Assembly: GCF_000723165.1 (NCBI RefSeq)
Contig: NZ_HG322949.1
Location: 1,136,025-1,200,024 of the forward strand
Source: Janthinobacterium agaricidamnosum NBRC 102515 = DSM 9628
GTDB lineage: Bacteria; Pseudomonadota; Gammaproteobacteria; Burkholderiales; Burkholderiaceae_D
Direction: 5' to 3'
DNA length: 64,000 bases
The notes beneath the pieces were generated by a model, which searched no databases, was not told the origin of the DNA, and saw nothing but the letters and a program-made list of their open reading frames with translations. A program made the position numbers and the translations under genes. Shown here in pieces: positions 9,220 through 19,070 of the stretch (the first letter of the stretch is position 1; every line of letters starts with the position of its first letter).

Positions 9220-9248
9220 ACTATAACCCAAAAAATGTTGCGGTGCAA
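9220..9248 (-). promoter_or_regulatory. Promoter of the putative small RNA
   Basis: On the minus strand TTGCAC (plus 9243-9248) and TATAGT (plus 9220-9225) are separated by 17 bases. The -10 matches consensus at five of six positions; the -35 is weaker. Confidence 0.45.
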
Positions 9249-9355
9249 TACGGTAAAACTACCATGTTGTCACACTGCTGTCTCCTCGCATCAAGCGACG
9301 ATTGATAGGGCATGTCGATTTGTCCATGTTGCAGCGCACATCGATCCATGCAGTC

Positions 9356-10711
<1,356 letters not shown>

Positions 10712-10887
10712 AGACCATCTCCTGGATTCAATGTGATTACGGTGTTGCGGCGTGCCACGGATCAACTGGCTGTAACCGATTACATCGGCTGGTTCGTGGC
10801 GACGCGGTGTATATATGTGATGTGACTATATCGGATTTATGGCGAAAACAGTAAAAAATCCTTTTATGAAACTTTTTTAATGTTTGC

Positions 10888-10949
10888 GCGCCGGGCAAAA
10901 CGTGCAGTACAAGGCAAGGCAACGCCGCCATGGATGTTTTGCCCGGCGC
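10888..10949. repeat. Perfect 14-bp inverted repeat in an intergenic gap
   Basis: GCGCCGGGCAAAAC (10888-10901) is repeated exactly in inverted form at 10936-10949 with a 34-base loop. There is no T tract after the stem on the minus strand, the direction of both flanking genes, so it is not a standard terminator. It may be a REP-like element or an RNA-stabilising hairpin. Confidence 0.6.
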
Positions 10950-10968
10950 TGTGCGCCGCGCGGGTCGC

Positions 10969-11703
10969 TCAATAATCGCCCTGGAAGCGGCCGGCCCGGT
11001 AAGTCAGGACCAGCGTATCGCGGTGGCCGTGCGTTTCCAGCGGCTGGATCGGCGTCGATTCATGGATCACGGTGGCGTCGTCGAGCAGCAGCAGCGACCA
11101 CGGTTCGGTCAGTGTGAAGCGCTTGCCGTTCGGTCCGTCGGCTTCGAAGATGCGGGTTTCGCCGCCCTTGATATTGGCGCGGCCGATCAGCAGCACGGCG
11201 ACAAAATCGACGCCGTCGCGGTGCGCGCCTTCCGGCGTCGGGCGGCCGATGCCGTCGGTGGTGTCGATGCGGAATTGGTGCGCCTCGATGAACCATGGCT
11301 GCTGGCCGCGCAATGCCGAGCACACATGGCCCAGCGTGCCGAGCAATTGGATCCAGGCCGGGCTGGCCGCGATGGCCGGCGCGATCGGCTCGAACAGGCG
11401 TTGCATGCCGCCGTGCAGCGCGTTGTATTCCAGCGGCTGCCAGTGGGCGCGGTGTTCGGTCTGGGTCAGCTGGCGGCCATCCTGGATGAAGCAGGAGTGG
11501 CGCCGGCGCCGGTAGCGGCCGCCATCCTTCAGGTAATTGTCGAGCGCCAGATCGTCCCAGGAGGGGATCAGCGCGGCCAGCGCGGCGCCATCGCAGCCGG
11601 CCAGCGCGGCAACATGCTGCGGCCGCAGCACGGCGTAACCGTCGTTGCGCAACGCCTGGATGACGAGATCGGGATCGGTGAAAATCGGTGCGGAAGTGGT
11701 CAT
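10969..11703 (-). CDS. 2OG-Fe(II) dioxygenase family protein (2OG-Fe_Oxy_2, amino-acid hydroxylase type)
   Basis: 244 residues, cytosolic. The iron ligands are recognisable: His-x-Asp in EGAHRDGVDFV and a distal His in DDATVIHESTPI, followed by RDTLVLTYR, whose Arg would hold 2-oxoglutarate. The core GGETRIFEADGP and the length fit the family that includes L-isoleucine 4-hydroxylase, so hydroxylation of a free amino acid is a reasonable guess, but the substrate cannot be read from the sequence. It is monocistronic, on the minus strand, downstream of the ohrR-like gene. Confidence 0.75.
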   Translation of the reverse strand: MTTSAPIFTDPDLVIQALRNDGYAVLRPQHVAALAGCDGAALAALIPSWDDLALDNYLKDGGRYRRRRHSCFIQDGRQLTQTEHRAHWQPLEYNALHGGMQRLFEPIAPAIAASPAWIQLLGTLGHVCSALRGQQPWFIEAHQFRIDTTDGIGRPTPEGAHRDGVDFVAVLLIGRANIKGGETRIFEADGPNGKRFTLTEPWSLLLLDDATVIHESTPIQPLETHGHRDTLVLTYRAGRFQGDY

Positions 11704-11789
11704 TGTCGCGCGGTGCCGTAAAGGCCGGTTCAGGTTGTCGGGCCTGTTATTTTACGATGCATCGGGCAACAGCGTTTTATCCTTCACCA

Positions 11790-12269
11790 TCAGACGTTTT
11801 TCATCAGGCTGGCACGCAAATCGGTCAGTTGATTTTTCATGCCTACCACTTGATCGATATTGCAATTTGTTGCATTCAATATGCACTCCGGCAACAGCGC
11901 AGCTTGATGGCGCAACTGGTCGCCATGCGGAGTCAGCGAAATGATCACCTGGCGCTCATCGCTGGCGGCGCGCACGCGGGTGATCAGGTCGGCGGCTTCC
12001 ATACGCTTGAGCAAGGGCGTCAACGTGGCCGAGTCGAGGAACAGCCGTTCGCCGATATCCGACACGGTCAGTTCATTACGCTCCCACAACACCATCATCA
12101 CCAGGTATTGCGAATACGTCAGGTCGAGCTTGCGCAACAGCTTGCGGTAAAGCTTGCTCATCGCCAGCGACGTCGAATACAGCGCAAAGCATAACTGGGC
12201 GTCCAGTTGCGGTACCTGATGCAGCGGATTGGCGCTGGCAGGCGGTGTCGGGGCGAGTATGGTATCCAT
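11790..12269 (-). CDS. MarR family regulator, OhrR-like peroxide sensor
   Basis: 159 residues from ATG 12269 (a GTG six bases upstream is possible). Winged-helix residues [21 protein letters not shown] and the wing [14 protein letters not shown] are typical of MarR. The peroxide-sensing cysteine of OhrR is present as Cys27 in [13 protein letters not shown], and two more cysteines (129 and 136) near the C-terminus allow a 2-Cys disulfide mechanism. OhrR normally represses ohr, an organic hydroperoxide reductase gene; no ohr is adjacent here. It therefore controls itself and/or a distant target. Confidence 0.85.
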   Translation of the reverse strand: MDTILAPTPPASANPLHQVPQLDAQLCFALYSTSLAMSKLYRKLLRKLDLTYSQYLVMMVLWERNELTVSDIGERLFLDSATLTPLLKRMEAADLITRVRAASDERQVIISLTPHGDQLRHQAALLPECILNATNCNIDQVVGMKNQLTDLRASLMKNV

Positions 12270-12277
12270 GCCCACAG

Positions 12278-12303
12278 TATATATAGTGCGCTATTTAATT
12301 GCA
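12278..12303. promoter_or_regulatory. Putative OhrR operator
   Basis: An AT-rich stretch directly upstream of the ohrR-like start contains TATAGTGCGCTATTTAATTG, with inverted ATAG/CTAT half sites around TGCG and a TTTAATTG tail. Similar AT-rich palindromes precede self-regulated ohrR genes. Assigned by position and symmetry only. Confidence 0.35.
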
Positions 12304-12314
12304 AGGCGAGACTA

Positions 12315-12336
12315 CCACCGGGGTCAGCCCCGGTGG
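12315..12336 (-). terminator. Strong hairpin after the isomerase gene
   Basis: Nine-base perfect stem CCACCGGGG/CCCCGGTGG with loop TCAG, 10 bases beyond the stop of the isomerase gene. No T tract follows on either strand, so it is either a weak terminator or an mRNA 3'-protecting hairpin. Confidence 0.5.
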
Positions 12337-12345
12337 GGCATAGGA

Positions 12346-13170
12346 TTAGCGGCTGCGGCCGTAGCGCAGGCGCAACAGATCCAGCATGGCGACGTTGAGC
12401 TCCCACGCATTGCTGACTGGTTGTTGCGTGTACGGCAAGGCTTGGGTATAGGGCAGCGGGCCGAATTCCGGCGTCATCGTCATTTGCCGGGCGCCGGCCG
12501 CTTTGCGCAGGGCGACGATCTGGTCCCACCACGCCAGGTGCTGTTGCAGCGCCGCCTGCGCTTCCGGGGCGCGGAAGTCGGCCACTTGCGGGCCTTGCTG
12601 GTGGCCGACGCGGGCGTGGATGTGGCGCACGTGCGGCAAGGTGCGGGCCAATGTTTCCGGCTGGTCTTCCAGCAGCGATTCGCAGGCGCAGCACCAGTGC
12701 GACAAGTCGGCCGTCAATTGCAAGCCGGGATCTTGCTCCAGGTACGGCAGCAACAGCATCGGATGGCCGCTGAAACGGCTGCGGTGGATTTCATGCACAA
12801 TCGGCACGCCATGCCTGGCCGAGATGTGGTCGGCCAGCGCGATCAGGTCGCGGTTTTGCGCCGGCGTGTAGAAATCCTTGCCGGTATGCGAGTTGACCAG
12901 CAGCGGCCGCGCCGCGCAGGCGTTGTCGAGCAGCGTGGCCAGCGCCGCGCGGTGTTCGTCGAATTGTGGATGGAACACGGTTTCCCATTGCTGCGCGATC
13001 AGGCCCAGGCCGGCGTCGGCGATGCGGCTGGTCCAGTCGTCGCGCTGGACCGGGTCCAGCGGCAGCGACATTTCAATGCCGTCGAAACCGGCCGCCAGCA
13101 CGCGCTCGATGAACACTTGCGGCGCCAGTTCGTTACTGCCCCAGTGCGGGGCGAAAATCAGGATATCCAT
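12346..13170 (-). CDS. Sugar phosphate isomerase/epimerase-like TIM barrel protein
   Basis: 274 residues from ATG 13170; the longer frame upstream is antisense overlap with the dioxygenase gene. The fold is that of AP-endonuclease family 2: FDGIEMSLPL, LVNSHTGKDF, a metal-binding glutamate in VPIVHEIHRSRFSG, Asp/His in LTADLSHW and His in HVRHIHARVGH, and a final Glu in MTPEFGPLPY. Such enzymes isomerise or epimerise sugars using a divalent metal. It follows the PhyH-family dioxygenase gene by 14 bp, so both likely act in one pathway, perhaps on a plant or algal sugar derivative; this is inference. Confidence 0.8.
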   Translation of the reverse strand: MDILIFAPHWGSNELAPQVFIERVLAAGFDGIEMSLPLDPVQRDDWTSRIADAGLGLIAQQWETVFHPQFDEHRAALATLLDNACAARPLLVNSHTGKDFYTPAQNRDLIALADHISARHGVPIVHEIHRSRFSGHPMLLLPYLEQDPGLQLTADLSHWCCACESLLEDQPETLARTLPHVRHIHARVGHQQGPQVADFRAPEAQAALQQHLAWWDQIVALRKAAGARQMTMTPEFGPLPYTQALPYTQQPVSNAWELNVAMLDLLRLRYGRSR

Positions 13171-13184
13171 GCTCGCCCTGACTG

Positions 13185-14033
13185 TCAGATGAAGCCGCGT
13201 ACCGGGAACGACGCGTCGCGCTGGATCCAGTTGGCCTGCGAGTACGCGGTGTTGCCGTCGGTGGCGTGCAGCGTGTAGGCGTGGCGCGACACCGGCGAAC
13301 GGTTCGGCGCGCTGTAGTGCGGCAGCAAGCCGTGGAAGCAGACCAGCGCGCCGGCCTTGACTTCCAGCGGCACGGCGGTGCTGTCGTCGGGCCATGGCAT
13401 GTCGCTCAGTTTTTCGACCCGCACCTGGTCGCGCGCCGCGCCTTCGCGCAGGAACCGTTCGCGCAGCGGGCCGCGATGGCCGCCCGGTTCGGCCCACAGG
13501 CAGCCATTGTCCAGCGTCGCGTCTTCCAGCGCGAACCAGAAGGTGGTCACGCTGATCGGGGTGGTGTCGAAATAGGTCGCATCCTGGTGCCAACGGACTT
13601 CGCCGCCGATGCCGGGCTGCTTGAAGATGTACATCGATTGCCACACTTGCGCGTCGGCCAGGCCGACGTCGCGCGCCACCTCGGCCAGCCGCGGGTCGCT
13701 GGAAAACGCGCGGAATACCGGGTCCAGGTCGTGCATCGCGTGGCCGATCTTGTTGATCGACAGCGACTTGGCTTGTTTTAATTGGCCGTCCGGGCCGAAG
13801 GCTTCTTCTTCGAAAAAGCAGCGGATGGTGTTGTCGGACGACAGGAAGAAGTCGTTGGTGTTCCTGGCCTGGTCGCGGGTGGTGAAAATCGACTGGCTGG
13901 CGCTTGGGTCGAATTCATTGACAATCTGTTCAGCACGGGCGCGCAGCGCGGCGATCTCTGCGGCGCCTTTGAAGCCGGGCACGATCAGGTAGCCATCACG
14001 TTGATATTGTTCTTTTTGGTCGTTGCTCAGCAT
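13185..14033 (-). CDS. Phytanoyl-CoA dioxygenase (PhyH) family protein
   Basis: 282 residues, cytosolic Fe(II)/2-oxoglutarate oxygenase. His-x-Asp is in VRWHQDATYFDTTP; the distal His is in FHGLLPHYSAPN and the 2-oxoglutarate Arg in SPVSRHAYTLH. The start at 14033 has an AGGAG site upstream and gives the usual LSNDQKEQYQRDGYLIVPG opening; the longer frame adds an unconvincing 30 residues. First gene of a two-gene operon with the isomerase, divergent from a LysR-type gene. Confidence 0.88.
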   Translation of the reverse strand: MLSNDQKEQYQRDGYLIVPGFKGAAEIAALRARAEQIVNEFDPSASQSIFTTRDQARNTNDFFLSSDNTIRCFFEEEAFGPDGQLKQAKSLSINKIGHAMHDLDPVFRAFSSDPRLAEVARDVGLADAQVWQSMYIFKQPGIGGEVRWHQDATYFDTTPISVTTFWFALEDATLDNGCLWAEPGGHRGPLRERFLREGAARDQVRVEKLSDMPWPDDSTAVPLEVKAGALVCFHGLLPHYSAPNRSPVSRHAYTLHATDGNTAYSQANWIQRDASFPVRGFI

Positions 14034-14134
14034 GGCGATGGCTCCTGAAAGGGATGGAAACAGCTTGGAAGTAATGACAATGAAGACATTGTACGGCGCT
14101 GGGCAGGCCGCAACAATCGCCAAGTTGTTGACAG

Positions 14135-14157
14135 ATTGTCGTCAAAACATTGACAAT
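14135..14157. promoter_or_regulatory. LysR-type binding site between the divergent genes
   Basis: ATTGTC (14135-14140) and GACAAT (14152-14157) are inverted with 11 bases between, the T-N11-A layout typical of LysR regulators. It lies eight bases upstream of the lysR start and 100 bp upstream of the PhyH gene, so it could serve both directions. Confidence 0.6.
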
Positions 14158-14164
14158 CAAGGCC

Positions 14165-15103
14165 ATGGACCAATTACGCGCAATGGAAATTTTTGTCGAA
14201 GTGGCGCGCTTGCGCAGCTTTACCGCCGCCGGCGTGCGGCTCGGGTTGACGCGCGCCATGGTCAGCAAGCACATCATGCAGCTGGAGCAGCGTCTCGACG
14301 CGCGCTTGCTGCACCGCTCGACGCGCGAAGTCAGCCTGACCGACGCCGGCCGCGCCTATCTGGCGCCATGCATCGCCACCGTGACCCAGGCCCAGGAAGC
14401 GGCGCGGGTGGTGGCGCACGCTGGCGCCGAACTGGCCGGGCCGCTGCGAATACAGGCGCCGTCCAGTTTCGGCAGCGCGTGGCTGGCCGACGCGGTGGCC
14501 CGTTTCAGCTTGCAACATCCTTTATTGACGCCGGAATTGTTTGTCGACGATGCGCTGCTCGATCCGATCAAGCACGGTTTCGACTTGACGATACGGGTCG
14601 GCGGGATTCCCGACAGCAGCGCGCTGGCGATGCGCCGGCTGGCGCCCTGCCGAGGTTTGCTGTGCGCCAGTCCGGCCTATCTGGCGCAGTGGGGCGTGCC
14701 GCACACGCCGCAGGATTTGATGCAGCATCAATGCCTGCATTTCAGTCATTTGACCGATGGCACCAGCTGGCATTTTGTGCGCGGCGACGAAAGCAGCACG
14801 GTGCGGGTGCGCGCCGGGTTTACCGCCAATAACGGGCTGGTGCTGCACCAGGCGGCGCAGCGCGGGCTCGGCATCGGCTACAGCACGACATTCCTGGCGT
14901 GGTCCAATTTGCTCGACGGCACGCTGGTGCCGGTATTGCCGGAATGGTCGCTGCCGCTCAATTATCTGAGCGCACTGTATCCGGCCAGCCGGCAATTGTC
15001 GCCCAAGGTCAGGGCGCTGATCGATTTCCTGGTCGATGAATACCAGCCGGCGCCGCCGTGGGACCGCGCGCTGGACGCGGCCGGCTTGCTGCCGCGTGCC
15101 TGA
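14165..15103 (+). CDS. LysR family transcriptional regulator
   Basis: 312 residues. The N-terminal helix-turn-helix is clear (MEIFVEVARLRSFTAAGVRLGLTRAMVSKHI, here cited as residues 7-37), followed by the LDARLLHRSTREVSLTDAG hinge and a periplasmic-binding-like ligand domain. Start chosen at ATG 14165; an upstream in-frame TTG at 14150 is less likely. It is divergent from the PhyH/isomerase operon, which is its probable target. The sequence is closest in style to the CrgA/DsdC-like subgroup seen in many copies in Oxalobacteraceae. Confidence 0.9.
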   Translation: MDQLRAMEIFVEVARLRSFTAAGVRLGLTRAMVSKHIMQLEQRLDARLLHRSTREVSLTDAGRAYLAPCIATVTQAQEAARVVAHAGAELAGPLRIQAPSSFGSAWLADAVARFSLQHPLLTPELFVDDALLDPIKHGFDLTIRVGGIPDSSALAMRRLAPCRGLLCASPAYLAQWGVPHTPQDLMQHQCLHFSHLTDGTSWHFVRGDESSTVRVRAGFTANNGLVLHQAAQRGLGIGYSTTFLAWSNLLDGTLVPVLPEWSLPLNYLSALYPASRQLSPKVRALIDFLVDEYQPAPPWDRALDAAGLLPRA

Positions 15104-15114
15104 CGCCGATCAGG

Positions 15115-16179
15115 TCAAACCACCCATGCGCCGTTGTGATACACCAGCTTGTCATCCAGGTAGACGCCTTCGGTGACGGCGAAAATATCGACGTGGTAGC
15201 GCGCATCCTTGCGCTTGAATTGCGGTTTTGCGTAGACGCCGTGCTTGGCGCCCAATGACAGATGGATGCCGCACATGCGTTCGAAGGTGCCGATGTCGTT
15301 GACCATCTGCTCGCGCGAAAAGGCGCGGTTCATGCCGAAGCCCAGTTCGCGCACCCACACTTCGCCTTCATGGGCGCGGATGATGTCCAGCATCGCCTCG
15401 AATTCCGGCGTCGCGTCGACGGTGCCAACCACGCGGCCTTTTTCGATCACCAGCGTGATCGGCTTTTCCGGCTGGTTGACCCTGAACGAGGTGTCGCCGA
15501 ACACGAAGATGCGCACCCGGCCATTCACCGCTTCCAGGTCTTGCGCTTCGGTGAACACTTCGCCGAGCGGGAATTGGCCGCCGATATTGTTCATCCCGCT
15601 GTAGTCGCCGATGTTCAGCTTGGCCTTTTCAAACGGCGATGCAAAAATCAGTTGTTCGCCGCCGCTGTCGACCATGCCGTGCTGCGCGTGATCGATGCGT
15701 TTTTTCAAGGCGTGGCCGACGCCGCGGTAATACTCCGGGTCGTAGGCCAGCGAGGCGATGTAGTGCAAGCCCTGCACGCCGGGCATGCGCGACAGGTGCA
15801 CGTGTTCGATCACTTTCAAGCCGCGCTTGAACAGTTCGATGCGGATGCGGAACGCTTCCAGCCGGAAGCTGGTCGACTGTATCAGCACCACCAGGCTGGA
15901 GGCCGGCAATGCGGCGAACGCGGCCAGCACGTGCTCCGGCGTCACCTGGTCGAAATCGATGAAGGTGGCGTGCGGCAGCGCGATGCGGTACGCCTCGGTC
16001 AGCACGATGTTGAGCCAGCTGCGCGTGTCGCACACCACCAGCGCCGGTTCTTGCGGCGTGTGCTGGATCGCCAGCGCCAGCAAGTCGCCGACATGTTGGG
16101 CCGCCATGGCCACCGCCGCGGTGCTGATGGCGTCGAGGCGGCTGCTGTCCGGATTGCTGTCGTCGATAGCTTGCGTCAT
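15115..16179 (-). CDS. M29 aminopeptidase-like metalloenzyme (AmpT/NicX-like)
   Basis: About 354 residues from ATG 16179; an in-frame ATG at 16224 lacks a ribosome site. The C-terminal half shows the order of metal ligands of the M29 family: Glu in EVWVRELGFGMN, Glu in FERMCGIHLSLG with the His after it, and His-x-Asp in ARYHVDIFAV. The same fold and length also occur in 2,5-dihydroxypyridine dioxygenase NicX, so peptidase and ring-cleaving roles are both possible. Convergent with lysR, the stops 12 bp apart. No pathway neighbours that decide the matter. Confidence 0.65.
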   Translation of the reverse strand: MTQAIDDSNPDSSRLDAISTAAVAMAAQHVGDLLALAIQHTPQEPALVVCDTRSWLNIVLTEAYRIALPHATFIDFDQVTPEHVLAAFAALPASSLVVLIQSTSFRLEAFRIRIELFKRGLKVIEHVHLSRMPGVQGLHYIASLAYDPEYYRGVGHALKKRIDHAQHGMVDSGGEQLIFASPFEKAKLNIGDYSGMNNIGGQFPLGEVFTEAQDLEAVNGRVRIFVFGDTSFRVNQPEKPITLVIEKGRVVGTVDATPEFEAMLDIIRAHEGEVWVRELGFGMNRAFSREQMVNDIGTFERMCGIHLSLGAKHGVYAKPQFKRKDARYHVDIFAVTEGVYLDDKLVYHNGAWVV

Positions 16180-16406
16180 GATGGTTGAGTGAGTGTCCTG
16201 GAGTGGGATGTTGCGGATGAGCATAGCCGTGCATTATAAAGCCTACTTGATGGCCGCAGCCCCAGCTTATCGCTTGTGGAGTGCTTTACGGCAATGTATT
16301 ATTTGACAGACCGGCACGATGGCGAGACGATTGCCCGGGCTGGGCATTAGTTGCAGCGTCCGTGACAGTGTAACTCCGCAGCCTAACTCCACAGCGAGAC
16401 ATTTTG

Positions 16407-16853
16407 ATGAGTGTGATTGGACAAGACATACCGATGGAGCGGCCCGATACGGATGGCAGGGCCGCCGTGTTCGTGCCATCGGCCCATGTCAAGGAAGATG
16501 TGCTGCTGACCATCCGCAAAGGCGCGGCGATCGTCGGTTTCGCCAATCATGACCGCACCATCACCGTGTATTTCGAAAGCAACCGCTTTGACGATCCGCT
16601 GCTGGCCAAGTGGGAACACAAGGCGCGCAAGGCGTACGACCGATTGATCGATAACGCGCCGACGGTGTCGAAGCTGAACGTCAGTCCCGACAATTTCGAG
16701 CAAATCGGCTACATCAACGGCAAGGGCATCACGATACGCCGCATGGAAAGCCTGAAACGCTGGCTGACTTATTCGGATGCGATGGCGTCTTGCCCGGACA
16801 GCGAACTGGTGCCGCGCACCGTGCTGGCCAAGGTCGAGGTCGGCAAGGTGTAA
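16407..16853 (+). CDS. Conserved hypothetical protein
   Basis: 148 residues from ATG 16407 (TTG at 16404 is the alternative). No signal peptide or membrane helix. The middle reads like a small alpha/beta domain (ITVYFESNRFDDPLLAKWEHKARKAYDRLI in residues 50-79). No motif tells its function. It stands alone between the M29-like gene (divergent) and the MORN-repeat gene, 107 bp upstream of the latter. Two TAACTCC repeats lie about 20-30 bp before it. Confidence 0.6.
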   Translation: MSVIGQDIPMERPDTDGRAAVFVPSAHVKEDVLLTIRKGAAIVGFANHDRTITVYFESNRFDDPLLAKWEHKARKAYDRLIDNAPTVSKLNVSPDNFEQIGYINGKGITIRRMESLKRWLTYSDAMASCPDSELVPRTVLAKVEVGKV

Positions 16854-16960
16854 GCTCTTGCAACCGTGGGCGGCAGGCGCGCACGACAGGCGCGCATTTG
16901 CGCGGAGTGGCAAACGCAGGCAGAATCGTGGCCTTTTCGACATTATGGCGCCTGCCTCCG

Positions 16961-19051
16961 ATGATACGACCGCTCTTGCCAGCATTCTTGCCCGCGCTGC
17001 TGCCTGTGCTGCTGCCGCTGCTCTTCAGTTCCATGCCGGCCCAGGCCGCCCCGTTCTACACCGGCAAGACCCTGGCCCATCCGGCCATCAGCGCTGCCCA
17101 GGATAGCGCTGCCGACATCGCCTTCATCAAGGAAAAGGATGGCGTCAACGGCTACTACTGCGAGTGCGCCGGCAGCAGTTCGAAACCTTTGCTGCTTGAC
17201 AAGTTCGGCACTGCCGTCATCCGCTCCGTCTTCTATGCCGCGCTGGACAGGGAAGCCGACAACAGCGTGCAAACCATGCTGGTGCTGCTGCGCCAAGGCG
17301 ACAGGAACGGTCTGCGCGCCTACCGCTACGAGCGCCATTCAGGCCGGTACCGGCGGCTCGATGATTTGCAGCCGGCGCTCGACCGCATTGCCGCGCAAGG
17401 TCTCCCGCCGAATGCGGGCCAGGTCAAGGCGGCGCTGGCCAGGCTGGCGCCGATGGATTACAGCGTCCAGCGGGGCAAGAGCGGCGATGCCGATATCGAC
17501 GCCATCGACCATACGCTAGGCAGCGTGGTCGGCTACTACGACGACGAAGACAAACCCGTGGCCGCCGGCGACAAGCATGCCGTCACCTACAAGAAAAGCT
17601 TCCAGAAAAAGGGCGACCGTTATCTGACGGCCAGCTATACCCTGTATAGCGACCTGGATGCGGGCACGCTGCCCAACTACCGGCTGTGGCAAGTCACCTG
17701 GGAAACGGCGCCGCAGCAGTTCAGCGGCAGCGAAGAGGGGCCTGCCGTGATCTACAGCCGGGCCTGGGACGACGGTGCGGTGATCGAACGTGGCCAGTTC
17801 CGCAACGGCAAGCGCGAAGGCTTGTGGCTGCGCGATGGCATGCATGAAGGCAGGACCAAGGGCGGTTATGTGAATGGCTTGCCCGAGGGGCCATGGCATA
17901 TCGAAAGCCCGCGGCAAACCGAGGATGGTCTGTACCGCAACGGTAAGCGCGAAGGCCGCTGGACGATCGCCAACTATGCGGATGAAGACGAAGCGACGGG
18001 CTTCGATACCTATGTCGCCGGTCAGCTGAACGGCCCCCATGAACGCAGCATCGGCGGCAAGTTGCGCGAACGCGGCGTGTTTGGAAACGGCACGCGCCAG
18101 GGGCCGTGGCTGACGGAAGAGGGGAGCGGCAGCTATGTGGATAGCCAGCGCGACGGGCCATGGAAGCTCAGGCTGAAGGACGGCGCCATGCAAAGCGTGC
18201 GCTACGTGAAAGGCAGGAAGCAGGGCGAGGTCATCGACACGGACGCCGAGGGCGCGCTGCGCCTGCGCGACCATTACCAAGCCGACGTGCTCGACGGGGC
18301 GCGCACGCGTTATCTGGGGCCTGCCGGCAAGGAAGTCGTGGTCTACACGGCCACCTTCCGCAACGGCCAGCTGGATGGCCGCGAACAGGCTTTCGACGAT
18401 AGCGGAAAAATCCTGCGCCTCGATACGCTCTGGGACCATGGCAAGAAAAATGGCCTCGACGCGCGCTACTACCCGGACGGCAAGCCGGAGCGCCTGGCCG
18501 ACATCCAGCAGGGCCGGCTGGCCACGCGTCTGCGCGACTACTACCCGGACGGCACACTGCTGAACGATATCCGCCGCTGCTACTTCACCGAAGATGGCCG
18601 CGAGCGCGATGGCGTGTGCGACTACCACCGCACCTACTTTCCGGACGGCACACCCGAGTACGACTATGTCTTTTTATATGGCGATCGCCAGCAAGGACGC
18701 ACTTACTACAAGAATGGCAAGGTGCAGCAGGAACTGCTGGTCGACCGCGCGGCCGACACCTCCGTCTTCAATACCTATTATGAAAGCGGCCAGCTCAAAT
18801 GCACGGAACCGCGCCGCGGCCACGGCAAGCGCACGGTGAATGGGCAAGCAATCCAAAGCTACGGCGCTGCCAGCCGGGATGGCGACAGCATCTGCTATCA
18901 CCCGAACGGCAAGATGTCCAGCATCCGCAGCTACAGCAAGCGGCTGGCCCTCAATTGCGGCAAGCAGTTCGACACAGCGGGCAAGCAAACCTTCCCCGGT
19001 CCGGAGGGCTGCCCACCGGTCAGGAAAGTACCGTTCATCTTCGGCGAATAG
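16961..19051 (+). CDS. Secreted MORN/YwqK-repeat protein
   Basis: 696 residues. A signal peptide (residues 1-27, hydrophobic LPALLPVLLPLLFSS, cleavage after AQA) sends it to the periplasm or beyond. From about residue 265 the protein is built of repeats of the MORN/YwqK type: GQFRNGKREGLW, GYVNGLPEGPWH, LYRNGKREGRW, GVFGNGTRQGPW, then YYPDGKPERL, YYPDGTLLND and YFPDGTPEYD. MORN-like repeats form extended beta meanders that bind lipids or proteins. The N-terminal 240 residues are not recognised. Start chosen at ATG 16961 because the signal peptide begins there. Confidence 0.75.
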   Translation: MIRPLLPAFLPALLPVLLPLLFSSMPAQAAPFYTGKTLAHPAISAAQDSAADIAFIKEKDGVNGYYCECAGSSSKPLLLDKFGTAVIRSVFYAALDREADNSVQTMLVLLRQGDRNGLRAYRYERHSGRYRRLDDLQPALDRIAAQGLPPNAGQVKAALARLAPMDYSVQRGKSGDADIDAIDHTLGSVVGYYDDEDKPVAAGDKHAVTYKKSFQKKGDRYLTASYTLYSDLDAGTLPNYRLWQVTWETAPQQFSGSEEGPAVIYSRAWDDGAVIERGQFRNGKREGLWLRDGMHEGRTKGGYVNGLPEGPWHIESPRQTEDGLYRNGKREGRWTIANYADEDEATGFDTYVAGQLNGPHERSIGGKLRERGVFGNGTRQGPWLTEEGSGSYVDSQRDGPWKLRLKDGAMQSVRYVKGRKQGEVIDTDAEGALRLRDHYQADVLDGARTRYLGPAGKEVVVYTATFRNGQLDGREQAFDDSGKILRLDTLWDHGKKNGLDARYYPDGKPERLADIQQGRLATRLRDYYPDGTLLNDIRRCYFTEDGRERDGVCDYHRTYFPDGTPEYDYVFLYGDRQQGRTYYKNGKVQQELLVDRAADTSVFNTYYESGQLKCTEPRRGHGKRTVNGQAIQSYGAASRDGDSICYHPNGKMSSIRSYSKRLALNCGKQFDTAGKQTFPGPEGCPPVRKVPFIFGE

Positions 19052-19070
19052 TCCGGCAAGTCATGATTGG

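Noticed and set aside
9009..9248. 79-residue minus-strand ORF between tetR and the kinase gene
   Set aside because: Overlaps the tetR operator and the putative small RNA; no ribosome site or family.
10825..10855. Promoter-like TATAGT upstream of the kinase gene
   Set aside because: Best -35 candidates give spacers of 16, 19 or 20 bases with poor matches; not reported as a feature.
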